From contig JAGWWM010000019.1 of the NCBI GenBank assembly GCA_018970395.1, positions 1 to 41,050 of the forward strand: a DNA stretch of 41,050 nucleotides, read 5' to 3'. Every line of letters begins with the position of its first letter. Within the stretch, counting starts at the first letter, position 1. The notes under the pieces were generated by a model. The model searched no databases, had not been told where the DNA came from, and saw only the letters and a program-made list of their open reading frames with translations. Shown one piece after another: positions 8,449 through 18,300 of the stretch. The position numbers and the translations under genes were made by a program. The DNA is from Bacteroidota bacterium (GTDB lineage Bacteria; Bacteroidota; Bacteroidia; Chitinophagales; Chitinophagaceae).

Positions 8449-11400
8449 ATGAAAACCGACACCACAGAAAAAGGATTAGAAGCCCATATCACGCAACACT
8501 TGTGTTTGGTGAATGCTTTTGAAGAAAGGCATTACAGTAATTACAACCGTGCAGATTGCGTGGATGAAGATTTGCTTTTCAATTTTCTGCAAACCACACA
8601 GGAAAAGGAAGTATTGAAACTGCAAACCATTCATGGCAGCAATTTCAGAAGCAAGGTTTTGTATCGCATCAACAATCAAATCAAAACCTTCGGTATTATT
8701 GAGGTTTTACGCAAAGGCATTACAGACAATAACATCAAACTAAAACTGTTTTTTGACAAACCCGTTTCCAACCTAAATGAAAAAGATTTAGCCCTCTACA
8801 GCCAAAACATATTTTCAGTAACAAGGCAAGTACATTACAGCACCCAAAATGAAAACTCGTTGGATTTGGTTGTTTTCATAAATGGCTTGCCAATCATCAC
8901 GTTTGAATTAAAAAACGAACTAACTAAACAAACAGTAAAAGATGCCATTAAGCAATACAAAACCAACCGAGACCCAAGAGAAGAATTGTTTCGTTTAGGT
9001 CGTTGCATGGTTCACTTTGCGGTAGACAGCGAGCAAATTTGGATGGCAACCCATTTGAAAGGCGAAAACACATACTTTTTACCTTTCAACAAAGGATACA
9101 ACAACGGAGCAGGAAATCCACCCAATCCAAATGGCATAAAAACCGATTATCTCTGGAAAGATATTTTAACCAAAGAGCGGTTAACCAACATCATTCAGAA
9201 CTATGTTCAGTTGTTTGAAGAAGAAACGGAAAAGATGTTGCCTGATGGTAAAGTAAAAAAGGAGAAAGTAAAGAAACTCATTTTTCCACGCTACCATCAA
9301 ATTGATGCGGTTGATAAACTACTAAGTAACGCCAAAGAAAACGGAGCAGGCAAACGCTATTTAATACAGCACTCGGCAGGTTCCGGTAAATCAAATTCAA
9401 TTTCCTGGTTGGCTCATCAGTTGGTGGGTTTGTTTGACAAGAATAACGAGAATACTGTATTTGATACTGTAATCGTTGTAACTGATCGCAAGGTTTTAGA
9501 TGCTCAAATACGAAACAATATCAAGCAGTTTGAGCAAGTGAAAGGTGTTGTTGAGGCTATTACTGAAGGCAGCAAGCAACTCAAAACAGCCTTAGAAGAA
9601 GGCAAGAAAATTATCATAACTACCATTCAGAAATTCCCATACATTGTAAATGAAATAGGAGAACTGCCCGGAAACAAGTTTGCCATTATTATTGACGAAG
9701 CACACAGTAGCCAAAGCGGAAACACTGCCGGTAAGTTGAATGAAACTTTGACAAAGGATTTTGAAAAAGTGCAAGTTGATGAGGACGAATTTGTATTCAT
9801 AGATAAAGAGCAATATGATGATTTGACCTCTGAGGATTTGGTAGTAGATATTGTGAAAGGTAGAAAGATGCTTACTAACGCCAGTTACTTTGCATTTACT
9901 GCCACTCCAAAGAACAAAACACTCGAATTGTTCGGTGAGAAATACAACGACAACGGAAAAGAGAAATTTAGGGCATTTCATCTTTACTCCATGAAACAAG
10001 CCATTGAGGAAGGTTTCATTTTGGATGTATTGCAGAATTATACTACCTACCAGAGCTATTATGCACTCCTCAAGAGAATAGAAGATGATCCAGCTTACGA
10101 CAAAAATAAAGCTCACAAGAAATTAAAAATATTTGTCGAAAGTCATTCCCATGCCATTGCAAAGAAAACCGCATTAATTATAGATCACTTTATGGATAGT
10201 GTGATCCGTAAGGCAAAAATCAATGGTTTGGCAAAGGCAATGGTAGTAACTAGCAGCCGAAGAAATGCCGTTAAATACAAAAAGGCTTTTGATAAGTACT
10301 TGCTAGATTCAGGAATACCATACAAGGCCATTGTTGCATTTTCTGGTGAAATTGAAAAACAAACCGAATCAACCCTCAATCATTTTTCAAGTGCATCTAT
10401 TCCGGATGAGTTCAAGAAATCGGAATATCGATTTTTAATTGTAGCAAATAAGTATCAAACTGGGTTTGACCAGCCATTGTTGCACACAATGTATGTAGAT
10501 AAAAAGTTAGGAGGCGTAAACGCTGTCCAAACTTTATCAAGATTGAATAGAACAACAAGTGGCAAGACAGATACATTTGTTTTAGATTTTGCCAATGAAG
10601 CTGAAGATATCAAGAAGTCATTTGATCCATTCTTTGAAACTACCATACTTGGAGAAGCAACCGATCCGAATAAACTATTTGATTTACAAAGCTCATTAGA
10701 TGCTTTTCAGGTTTACACACCGGATCAGGTTCAGGATTTCTCTCAAAAGTTGGTCACGAATATTCCGGTAGATCAATTACATGTAATTCTCGATGCCGCT
10801 GCCGAAGTGTTCAGAACATCACTTACTGAGGAACAACAAAATGATTTTAGAGCAAAGTGCAAGACCTATGTGCGTTTGTATGTGTTCCTTGCGCAAATAG
10901 TCCCATTCGTCAATCCTTACCTTGAAAGGCTCTATTTGTTTTTAAATCACCTTCAAAACAAGCTCGGTAAACAGCGTGATGAAGATTTGGCTCAAGGTAT
11001 TCTTGATAATATTGACATGGACAGTTACCGTCTGCAAAAAGAAGGCGAGTTTAATATTAAACTTCAACAGGGTGAAGAATTGAAACCAATCCCGACAGAA
11101 ATGCGTGGTGGTGCGTCTGAGCCTGAAATGGAATATTTATCAAACATTGTTCAGGCATTCAATGAGCGTTTTGGGACTCAATTTACTAATGATGACAAGG
11201 TTAAAAAGATGACCGAGGATTTAATGGCTGATGTGGCAAAGGATGCAGAGTTTGCAAATGCCTTTAAACATTCGGACGAGCAGAATGCAAAGATTACTTT
11301 TGAAGAAGTGCTGAAAAGAAAATTAATAAACCATATTGAATCCAACTTCGAGGTTTTTAAAGAATATAATGACAACAAGGAGTTCAGGGATTTCTTTGCA

Positions 11401-11460
11401 GGGACTATGTTTAAAATAATGCAAAAAGATTTTATGCGTTTTAATTCAGGAAGTATATGA
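8449..11460 (+). CDS. hsdR: Type I restriction endonuclease and DNA translocase subunit
   Basis: HsdR, 1003 residues, which translocates DNA and cuts unmodified molecules. The N-terminal PD-(D/E)XK nuclease is visible, with the acidic residue in NSLDLVVFING and the catalytic pair in FELKN near residue 152. The superfamily 2 motor follows: Walker A HSAGSGKSN (about 307-315), DEAH box IIDEAHSSQSG near 413, TATP near 483, and the motif VI region QTLSRLNRTTSGKTD near 690. The C-terminal helical HsdR domain runs to the end. All key motifs are present, so it should be active. It is separated from hsdS by the three-gene insert but stays in the same operon, and its stop overlaps the next gene by four bases. 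Confidence 0.96.
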   Translation: MKTDTTEKGLEAHITQHLCLVNAFEERHYSNYNRADCVDEDLLFNFLQTTQEKEVLKLQTIHGSNFRSKVLYRINNQIKTFGIIEVLRKGITDNNIKLKLFFDKPVSNLNEKDLALYSQNIFSVTRQVHYSTQNENSLDLVVFINGLPIITFELKNELTKQTVKDAIKQYKTNRDPREELFRLGRCMVHFAVDSEQIWMATHLKGENTYFLPFNKGYNNGAGNPPNPNGIKTDYLWKDILTKERLTNIIQNYVQLFEEETEKMLPDGKVKKEKVKKLIFPRYHQIDAVDKLLSNAKENGAGKRYLIQHSAGSGKSNSISWLAHQLVGLFDKNNENTVFDTVIVVTDRKVLDAQIRNNIKQFEQVKGVVEAITEGSKQLKTALEEGKKIIITTIQKFPYIVNEIGELPGNKFAIIIDEAHSSQSGNTAGKLNETLTKDFEKVQVDEDEFVFIDKEQYDDLTSEDLVVDIVKGRKMLTNASYFAFTATPKNKTLELFGEKYNDNGKEKFRAFHLYSMKQAIEEGFILDVLQNYTTYQSYYALLKRIEDDPAYDKNKAHKKLKIFVESHSHAIAKKTALIIDHFMDSVIRKAKINGLAKAMVVTSSRRNAVKYKKAFDKYLLDSGIPYKAIVAFSGEIEKQTESTLNHFSSASIPDEFKKSEYRFLIVANKYQTGFDQPLLHTMYVDKKLGGVNAVQTLSRLNRTTSGKTDTFVLDFANEAEDIKKSFDPFFETTILGEATDPNKLFDLQSSLDAFQVYTPDQVQDFSQKLVTNIPVDQLHVILDAAAEVFRTSLTEEQQNDFRAKCKTYVRLYVFLAQIVPFVNPYLERLYLFLNHLQNKLGKQRDEDLAQGILDNIDMDSYRLQKEGEFNIKLQQGEELKPIPTEMRGGASEPEMEYLSNIVQAFNERFGTQFTNDDKVKKMTEDLMADVAKDAEFANAFKHSDEQNAKITFEEVLKRKLINHIESNFEVFKEYNDNKEFRDFFAGTMFKIMQKDFMRFNSGSI

Positions 11461-11816
11461 AATCAGACTTAGATTTATTTATTAAGCAAATTGTACAAGA
11501 ACTCAAATCCGGTGTTGAAGGCTCGGAATGGATCCTTCACGATGAAATAGAATTTGAAATACTTGTCCAGGTTTCCGCTAAATCAAAAGGCGGTTTTGAT
11601 TTTAAGGTTGTTGGTGCATCTGGTGAAAAACAAGATAATACTACTCAGAGGGTGAAGTTTAAAATCATTAATGAAAAGCAGAAAAATAAAAATAATTTAG
11701 AGCAAATTAAAGGAGCAGGAATAATGATGCAGTCATTGTTTCAGCCTTTAATAACCGCTGATAAGATGTTGAACTCTAATAGCACTTCAGTTAAGAGCAC
11801 ACGTAATAAAAAATGA
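11457..11816 (+). CDS. Trypco2-domain protein
   Basis: A 119-residue protein whose first 75 residues match the pattern of the trypsin-co-occurring domain 2 (trypco2). It has an amphipathic helix (LDLFIKQIVQELKSGVEG), beta strands EIEFEILVQVSAKS, then FDFKVVGASG and a strand ending TQRVKFKI. The domain is known from computational work on conflict systems, where it is thought to couple sensing to effectors. Its molecular role is not settled. The rest of the protein is polar and probably disordered. The ATGA overlap with hsdR couples the two, so it is part of the restriction operon here. I am fairly sure of the domain and unsure of the function. Confidence 0.7.
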   Translation: MKSDLDLFIKQIVQELKSGVEGSEWILHDEIEFEILVQVSAKSKGGFDFKVVGASGEKQDNTTQRVKFKIINEKQKNKNNLEQIKGAGIMMQSLFQPLITADKMLNSNSTSVKSTRNKK

Positions 11817-12061
11817 AATTCGGTTTCCGCATACCATCACTTACCAAGCGAATCGCTGCCCGAACATCGGTAAAGCGGATCATTCGCCATAACCTGGGCT
11901 TCAAAGCTCCGAGAGGTTGGGGGTGGTTGACTAACCCCAAAAAGGCTGCTTACAATAGGGTTTATAATAGAACAACAAGAGGCTGCATGGTCAGCTTAGT
12001 TTTTTTGATAAGTATGCCCCTGGCTTTGGTATATTTAATATGGAAATTTTATCTTGCATGA
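11813..12061 (+). CDS. Small basic protein with C-terminal membrane segment
   Basis: An 82-residue protein. The first 55 residues are strongly basic (IPSLTKRIAARTSVKRIIRH, GWGWLTNPKKAAYNRVYN). A single transmembrane helix at about 58-79 (MVSLVFLISMPLALVYLIW) follows, so the basic part probably faces the cytoplasm or nucleic acid near the membrane. The N-terminal block looks like a widespread small family that I remember only as hypothetical. It overlaps the trypco2 gene and the lipoprotein gene by four bases each, which ties it to the restriction operon. No function is assigned. Confidence 0.75.
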   Translation: MKFGFRIPSLTKRIAARTSVKRIIRHNLGFKAPRGWGWLTNPKKAAYNRVYNRTTRGCMVSLVFLISMPLALVYLIWKFYLA

Positions 12062-12297
12062 AGCTGCAATACTCTATAACAGTCTTTATAATAATTCTAC
12101 TTACGGCATGTAGCAATGATAATAATTCAGATACAGGTAAAAAACCAGTGTATGTGAGTCCTTCCATTGATTACAAGGGTAATTTCCGTAAAGGGCATGT
12201 CCGTATGCCGGTAAGTACAAATAAAAACGCAATAAAAAATCAGAACCGTTCCAGGTATTATTACCAAACAAGAGGTAAATACAGGCGTAAAAAATAG
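12058..12297 (+). CDS. Small lipoprotein
   Basis: A 79-residue predicted lipoprotein. From the ATG at 12058 the product starts MKLQYSITVFIIILLTACSN, a type II signal peptide with lipobox LTAC. A short Ser/Asn/Asp-rich linker and a basic Arg/Tyr/Lys-rich end follow. The start is chosen because it overlaps the preceding stop as ATGA and gives a proper signal peptide; an in-frame ATG at 12040 would add six residues in front. It is the last gene of the operon that begins at 35. Its stop TAG abuts the stop of the opposite WYL gene with no base between. Anchoring to the outer or inner membrane cannot be decided. Confidence 0.75.
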   Translation: MKLQYSITVFIIILLTACSNDNNSDTGKKPVYVSPSIDYKGNFRKGHVRMPVSTNKNAIKNQNRSRYYYQTRGKYRRKK

Positions 12298-13188
12298 CTA
12301 TGGATTTTTTTTAACCATTCGCTGGATATAACGCAAAAATTCTTTTGAGCCTACAACTTGAACTTCCTCTAGAAATCCCAATACAAATCGTCCCGGTGCT
12401 TTGTAGCTTTGAACATTAGCTTTGAAATAATATTTGCCAGTATCCGGTATTGCTCTAATAAATGCTGTACTCATTGGGTATTCTTCTTTAAGCACCAAGT
12501 AAGCCCTCATTGTCATTTGTAATTCTATTTCCTTATTAAGGCTTTTACCCTGGAAGCCAAAAATATCCGGTTTGTAAAACTCATGCTGCTTTTCGTATTT
12601 CATGTTTGAATCAAGCACCTCTACCTCTGCCATACGCTCAATATTGAAATACTTGTTCTGCTTGGTCTTTACTTCAAAAGCTGATACGGACTCATAATCG
12701 TCCGTGAAGCAGATAGGCTCAACAATCCGGTCACTAATTGTTTGGCTATGCGCAGATAAGTAATTTTTAATGAGCAACTGTCGACCTTCAATTATGGCAA
12801 TGGAGATTTGCTCAACGATATGACCTAAGTGCGCCTTGAATAACAGATTAGCGCCTATTTGCAGCTCACTGGACAAACGAACTTTCTGCAATACACTCTC
12901 CGCTAATTTGTTGCTCTTACCGGTTGTTTTAATGAGTTTTTCCAGGTAGTCTGCCTCCTGATCGGTGAATGGAACAATATCGGTGTTTCCGTTGGTGGTG
13001 ATCCATATCCGGTTGCCACTGTCTCGCTCAATCTTGAAGCCCAGGTCTTTCAGCATATCCAGGTAACGGTACACTGTGCGCTCGGAGGTGTCCAAAAACT
13101 GCATAACGCTTCGAACTGATTTAGCAGGCTTTGCCTTCAAATAGTTAATCAGTTGAAATACCCGATATATTCTGTTCTGATTGAACAT
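12298..13188 (-). CDS. WYL-domain transcriptional regulator
   Basis: A 296-residue regulator. Residues about 1-55 form a winged helix (RVFQLINYLKAKPAKSVRSV, then TSERTVYRYLDMLKDLGF) of the DeoR/HTH_11 kind. A WYL-type ligand-sensing region follows (about 130-215, with RQLLIKNYLSAHSQTISDR and EPICFTDDYESVSAFEV) and then a C-terminal WCX-like part. WYL regulators bind nucleic-acid-type ligands and often control defence or prophage genes. The ATG at 13188 is chosen over an in-frame TTG at 13209 because that TTG lies inside the candidate operator. It is transcribed away from the SHOCT gene and towards the restriction operon. It may repress itself, the SHOCT gene or the element. Confidence 0.88.
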   Translation of the reverse strand: MFNQNRIYRVFQLINYLKAKPAKSVRSVMQFLDTSERTVYRYLDMLKDLGFKIERDSGNRIWITTNGNTDIVPFTDQEADYLEKLIKTTGKSNKLAESVLQKVRLSSELQIGANLLFKAHLGHIVEQISIAIIEGRQLLIKNYLSAHSQTISDRIVEPICFTDDYESVSAFEVKTKQNKYFNIERMAEVEVLDSNMKYEKQHEFYKPDIFGFQGKSLNKEIELQMTMRAYLVLKEEYPMSTAFIRAIPDTGKYYFKANVQSYKAPGRFVLGFLEEVQVVGSKEFLRYIQRMVKKNP

Positions 13189-13298
13189 GCGTAAAAAAAA
13201 GTTTGTCAAATAAAGTCAAAGTCAACCACTTTCCCAAACGATTGACCCTATTTGGCAAAACTATTTAGTTCATTTGCTAAACTTTTAAAACAATTAGT
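13189..13298. promoter_or_regulatory. Divergent promoter region with TTTGNCAAA palindromes
   Basis: This is the 110-base spacer between the WYL gene (left) and the SHOCT gene (right). It holds two copies of the short palindrome TTTGNCAAA, at 13202-13210 (TTTGTCAAA) and 13251-13259 (TTTGGCAAA), and a related TTTGCTAAAC at 13273-13282. GTCAAAGTCAACC at 13215-13227 adds a GTCAA direct repeat. Spaced palindromes between a regulator and a divergent gene are the usual arrangement for autoregulation, so these are candidate operators of the WYL protein. No convincing Bacteroidota -33/-7 pair could be fixed by eye. Confidence 0.5.
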
Positions 13299-13826
13299 AT
13301 GAGAATAAATTTAATTCTAGCTTTTTTGCTTTCCATGACTGCGACAGTCGTTTTAGGACAAGAAATCAAGTACACTGATTTAGCAACAGCTAAAAAAGGC
13401 GAATTCACTTCTTATGTTGGTAGCGATGGAGCTGTGTATAAAGTTGGGGATCGTATTAAGATTGGAGTTCCTTCCTCCAATAAAACATTTGCCTTTATTA
13501 CAGAGGGCGATGGCATATTATTACCAATAACAAATCTTACAGCAGTAGCCAGTGGAACTCAGACTGAAATCAAAAGAATTTATGTTGTAGGAAATAAGAG
13601 AGCTGGATATTCAGTGGTATTCCGTACAAAAGGAATCACAGGTTTGTCAAATTATTCCATTCAGTTTGAAAATGCTTTATCTACTGGAGAAGTTAAAGGA
13701 TTTGGCATGACTAGCGATGATGCTTTGGCTGAATTGAAAAAAGCAAAAGATAAGCTTGATCTTGGTTTAATCACCCAAGAGGAATACGATAAACTTAAAG
13801 CTGAGTTATCCAAATACATTAAGTAG
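13299..13826 (+). CDS. Secreted protein with C-terminal SHOCT motif
   Basis: A 175-residue protein with an N-terminal signal peptide (LILAFLLSMTATVVLG, cleavage probably before QEIKYTD). A beta-rich middle region follows, and the C-terminal SHOCT motif covers about residues 144-174 (DALAELKKAKDKLDLGLITQ, then EEYDKLKAELSKYI). SHOCT motifs act as short oligomerisation or docking elements. The product probably works in the periplasm or at the surface. It is divergent from the WYL regulator. Its end overlaps the tail of the opposite ATPase gene by eight bases, so the two transcripts are antisense there. Whether it belongs to the viral region or only borders it is unknown. Confidence 0.75.
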   Translation: MRINLILAFLLSMTATVVLGQEIKYTDLATAKKGEFTSYVGSDGAVYKVGDRIKIGVPSSNKTFAFITEGDGILLPITNLTAVASGTQTEIKRIYVVGNKRAGYSVVFRTKGITGLSNYSIQFENALSTGEVKGFGMTSDDALAELKKAKDKLDLGLITQEEYDKLKAELSKYIK

Positions 13827-15291
13827 TATTCATTTTTCCTCCGGCATTAAACCTCCCCGTAGCCTTTGCTTCTCCCTTACCAACTTCAATGATTACATCC
13901 ACTTCGTGAGCATGTGTATTTACCCCCTTGAAACGACCTTCCTTGGTCGTATGGTAAATGAAGATGAAAGACACGCCAGGATATTGTTTGCGTAGTTCTT
14001 CCAGGTCAGAGACATCCATTCCAGCTTTGGAAACAGAATCAATAAATACAAACTGATATGACGAAAGGTCTGACGGAATCCGGTCTGTGATATATAGGTT
14101 TGGATGCGAGGCGTTAAGCCTTTCTATTTTTTCTTTTAGGGTGTATCCGAAGCCTTCCTCTACGGCACAGAACAATACCTTTCCATGATGCTCTGCCAGG
14201 TATTTCGCAAAGTCAAGACACAGCGTTGATTTGCCGGATTTGGGTAAGCCATATACCATGGCTGAAAAGCCAACAGACGGATCGCCAATAAGGTCTTTGT
14301 ATTTCCCTTTTAGTCCGATGGTTTCAAATTCCATTTGCAGCAGCTCTCGAGAGGGTACGACAATCGAATTTTCATCATCATGATCTTCATCAAATCCGTC
14401 TAGACTTTTTTTTTGAGCGAATAAATCATCGCCGACAATTCCCATGAGACCATTTAGTTCGGCACGACTGATTTTCATAGTATCAGAGTTGCCGCCGACA
14501 AATGTTTTCAGGGTTTCGTAGGCATCGTTGAGCTTCTTGGCATATTTATCATTCTTTTGGATTTTACCTTTCTTTACCGCACTTGTCATACGCTCAATTA
14601 TTTTCTCTGCTTTGTCTTTTATTCCTTTCTTGCCATTTAGACTTACATAGGCTTTGAGCAAACTAATGGATAACATATTCTCCTGGCTGCCTGCAATCTC
14701 CAGGTAGCGTTTCAGATTCTTGGCATCAATTTTAATCTCTGCCATATCATCCATTTTCTCGTATGCTTTAATGAGCTGCTCCTGCATCAGATTAATCTCT
14801 TTGGCATAAGGGGATTCTTTTCGGATTCTGCGTTCTAGGATAGCCTTTTGTAGTCCGGTTAATAGATTCAATACCTGTGCTTGTGTTTTCACCTTACCGT
14901 GCATGGCAGCATAGCGTTTGATAAACTGAACATCTGTGTCAATTCTCTCAATAGGTGTGGCATTATCCTCATCTTCGTCCTCGTCAATTTCATGTTTGGC
15001 AGATGGTTTAGGCTTCGGTTGTACGGCAGGCTTTTCCTTGGGCTTTGTTGCTCTTACTGTTTTTTCCGGTAACGACTTTTCTGTTTTTAGTTTTCCGGAC
15101 TTTTTCAGATACTCGTCAAGCTTTGAAATAAAGGCATCTACCACACGCTTGATATTCTCATTGTAGTTGTAGGCTGACCAATTATTCTGCGATGCACCAA
15201 CGACGAGGTTATGTCCCTTGGAAAGTGCTTCAGGCATAGAAGCCCAGTCGATATCTTTTATTTCGGTAAAGTAATTTTTAGTTTTAAGCAT
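13819..15291 (-). CDS. RecA-fold (RadA/KaiC-like) ATPase, last gene of the viral operon
   Basis: A 490-residue protein with a RecA-type ATPase domain at the C-terminus. It has Walker A GLPKSGKST near residues 347-355, a strand-plus-glutamate segment VLFCAVEEGFG, Walker B FVFIDSVSKAG near 415, and SFIFIYHTTKEGRFKG beyond it. This arrangement resembles the DnaB, RadA and KaiC families. The first 110 residues hold a small conserved-looking segment and a Lys/Pro-rich linker with an acidic run. A helical middle region (about 115-290) has two similar stretches around KGIKDKAEKIIERM and RKAILERRIRKESPY-like sequence. It is fifteen bases after the helicase gene. A role in viral replication, recombination or packaging is inferred; it lacks the arrangement of the FtsK/HerA (A32) packaging ATPases. 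Confidence 0.75.
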   Translation of the reverse strand: MLKTKNYFTEIKDIDWASMPEALSKGHNLVVGASQNNWSAYNYNENIKRVVDAFISKLDEYLKKSGKLKTEKSLPEKTVRATKPKEKPAVQPKPKPSAKHEIDEDEDEDNATPIERIDTDVQFIKRYAAMHGKVKTQAQVLNLLTGLQKAILERRIRKESPYAKEINLMQEQLIKAYEKMDDMAEIKIDAKNLKRYLEIAGSQENMLSISLLKAYVSLNGKKGIKDKAEKIIERMTSAVKKGKIQKNDKYAKKLNDAYETLKTFVGGNSDTMKISRAELNGLMGIVGDDLFAQKKSLDGFDEDHDDENSIVVPSRELLQMEFETIGLKGKYKDLIGDPSVGFSAMVYGLPKSGKSTLCLDFAKYLAEHHGKVLFCAVEEGFGYTLKEKIERLNASHPNLYITDRIPSDLSSYQFVFIDSVSKAGMDVSDLEELRKQYPGVSFIFIYHTTKEGRFKGVNTHAHEVDVIIEVGKGEAKATGRFNAGGKMNTT

Positions 15292-15306
15292 GATGATTTC
15301 TGTATT

Positions 15307-18300
15307 TTAAATGTCAAATAATTCCAGTTCAAGTTCCAGGGCAAGAGCTTCGAGTTCTAATTCATTACTCATCACTTCTGTTACCGGTGTTGGTGCAGGT
15401 AGACTCTGTTTGTATTCTAATAAATAGTTTAATCGTCCAAATTCCTCAGCCCGGTTTTCGGCGGTTCGTCCTTCCACCTGAAGGGCTGATTTCTTTTGCT
15501 CGATTTCGCTACGAAGGGCTGTCCAGCGTGGCGAATTTTGCTCGCCTTTATATGTTTCTGATTTTGCTTCTAGTGCTGTTTTATCCGCTTCGTATTGACT
15601 TAATACCGGACTTAAATCACTTGTCAGACTAAAGCCCTTTGGTTTTAGAATGGTTCTTTCTGTTTTTCTAACCTTACTCACATACTCTTTGAAATAGCTG
15701 ATGTAGTAACGGTTTGAAAAGTATAAGCCCAGCACAGGATAACTATTTTCAATTTTTCTCCCTAGTGAAAGAATCTCTTTATCACCTTGCTCCGTGCCAT
15801 TTAAAAGTGCTTCAATTTCCTCTTTGAGCTCTTTCGCTTTTTTGACCTGCTTATTCTGTATCTCACCGTCCTCAGCAACTTTGGGTGTTTCTTTTAGGAG
15901 ATTGGAATTTAAGAGCGATGTATGAAATCCGCGAATTGCTTCCAAGCTTTTTGTCCGGTATTCGTTGTAATCCTTGATGTCGTTCTGTACTTCCTTAATA
16001 GCTTCAATAGCGGTTCCGATTTTTTTATACTCTCGGCTTAGTTCTTCTTTCTCCTGGTCGAAAAACATTTTGACTAGTCTATCTACATCGGTAATGAGTG
16101 CGAGTTTAATTTCTTCGGGATCCAGGCTCTCCAGGTCGAGCACATTGCCACGGTCTCCACGAAACCAAATGTCATTGATGCGTGAGGTCTTTTCTTCGAG
16201 CTTTTGGAATACGAATACATCCATGGAATCCTGAATAAGCGGCATCACAATACGAACATAGCTAAACTGATTGCCTTGTCTCCAAATACGGCCTTCCAAC
16301 TGACGGATATCTGTGGGATTCCACTCCGGATAACAGTTGTAAATCACCGTGCCACGCTTTTGCAAATCAATACCCTCACGGATAGTCGCAGTACCGATGA
16401 TGATTTTCACCACACCGTCCAAAAACGCTTCTTTGATTAATTCCTTTCGGGTATCGTTGATTTCTGATGAAATGATTTCTACTTCATCCACTTTGGTTTT
16501 ATCATACATCACTCCACGCTGATAACCAACTTCATTCTCCAGGTATTCTTTGATAAGCGGAAAAAATTGTTTACCACGATTCATGTATATCACCTGACCG
16601 GACACATTTTCTGAATGCTGCTCGTGCCATTTCTTAACAGAGCGTATGCACTCCATGACATATTGAATCTTTGGGCTTTCTTCCACGAACTCTTTGTAGT
16701 TCTCCGGTGTGCCGTTTAGAATGAATGGTGACAATGCGTTGTCAAGACTGTATGCCAGTGCTCTGAAAAGATTGCCCATATCGAGCTTTCCTTTGGTAGA
16801 ATTTTTAGCCATGGCAACAATACCGTTCTGATTCTCCCTTTGTTTGGGGGTCATGTTAATGTAAGTCAACACTTGCTTGTCATGAGCCAAACGAATCTTT
16901 GTATTGTTAAAATCATACAGAAGTGGCAAATTGATTTTCTTTGGTCTGATTACTCCAGCTTCTTCACCGGTCTTGTAAAGGATATGATTGTAGATAAGCT
17001 TTTGTAAAATCCTGCGATTGGTAAAGCTCTTAATCACTTCCTTTTCTACAATTTCCTCTTTGTAATTGGCTGTCCATTCCACGGTGGGAAGTACAAACAA
17101 ATCAAAGAAGGTATCGAGGTTGGCAATGCCGTTATCTCGCAGCGAATCATACGCCACTAGGGAAAGCATGGAATATATCTCCAGTGGTGAATTGGTAAAC
17201 GGTGTTGCTGTTAATAGCATCGTATTTCGTCCAAACTTTCGCTGAATGAAATTCAGAATCAAAAACGCTTTCTGTCCGGTTTCAGAAGTGGCAGACTGAA
17301 TATTGTAACGCTTATTTCCTTCATCATCAGCTTTTACTTGGCTGAACACATTTTTACATCTGTGCGCTTCATCAATTACCGCATAATCGAATCCCAAAAC
17401 ATCAACATCGGCAATGGTGTTCTTTAAGCCAATGCCAATCATCTCTCTGAATTTCTGATACTCGATTTCTTTGTCACGATGCGTTTTCTCTTTGGATTGT
17501 CCGAGTACATTCACAAGTTCTGTAAAGAGTTCATCAGAAACAGAATCACCAAAACCCAAACGCTTAAACCCTTCATAAGTTACCATGGTGATTGACTTCT
17601 CCGGTACAGCCTGATTAAGATTAATTTTACTCACTACATCTGTACCTAGGTTAAACCAATCATTCACGGTTATACCTGTGTGTGACAATACGCCCGATAC
17701 AAACTCACCGGTCTTTTTATCTGTGAACCCAATAATCTCGTTCAGCCACTTTTTATAGGTGGGCTTTGGAACAACAACGAGTGGTCGTTTGCATTTTCCT
17801 GAATAGAGATTATGAGCTAAATTGACAATAGCTGTCATGGTTTTACCAACGCCCACATCAAAGGCATTTATACCGGAACCCATGGCTTCCATGAACGCCA
17901 CACCTTCACGCTGTATGTCGGTAATTTGTAGAAGTCCGGATTTGAAGCGAGCTGAACACTCAAAGCCAATAGGCACTTTGGAATAGTTGATGTCTGATTG
18001 TCCGTTGTATAATCTATTCCAAGCATAATCTAATCGCTGTTGATCCTCAAATGCGAGTACCTCATGTAGGAACTTTGAGAATAATTGCTCGCCCTCAATT
18101 CTTGCGTTTGCTTTGAGTTCGGCTTTTTCCTCCTTACTCATATTATCATCACGCAGGGCACGATTAGCAATGTAGTAATCCGCAATATCTACCGGTGAAC
18201 TTTTTTCAAAGTCTGAATCCTGATTGAGTGTAAAGAGCCATTTGATAAATACATGTTGAAGTGTGTACTTGGTCTCACCATCAAAACGGATACTTATTTT

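Noticed and set aside
9592-10116. A 174-residue minus-strand frame across hsdR
   Set aside because: It lies entirely inside hsdR, whose motifs are intact; its Cys/Phe/Ile-rich composition is typical of an antisense shadow.
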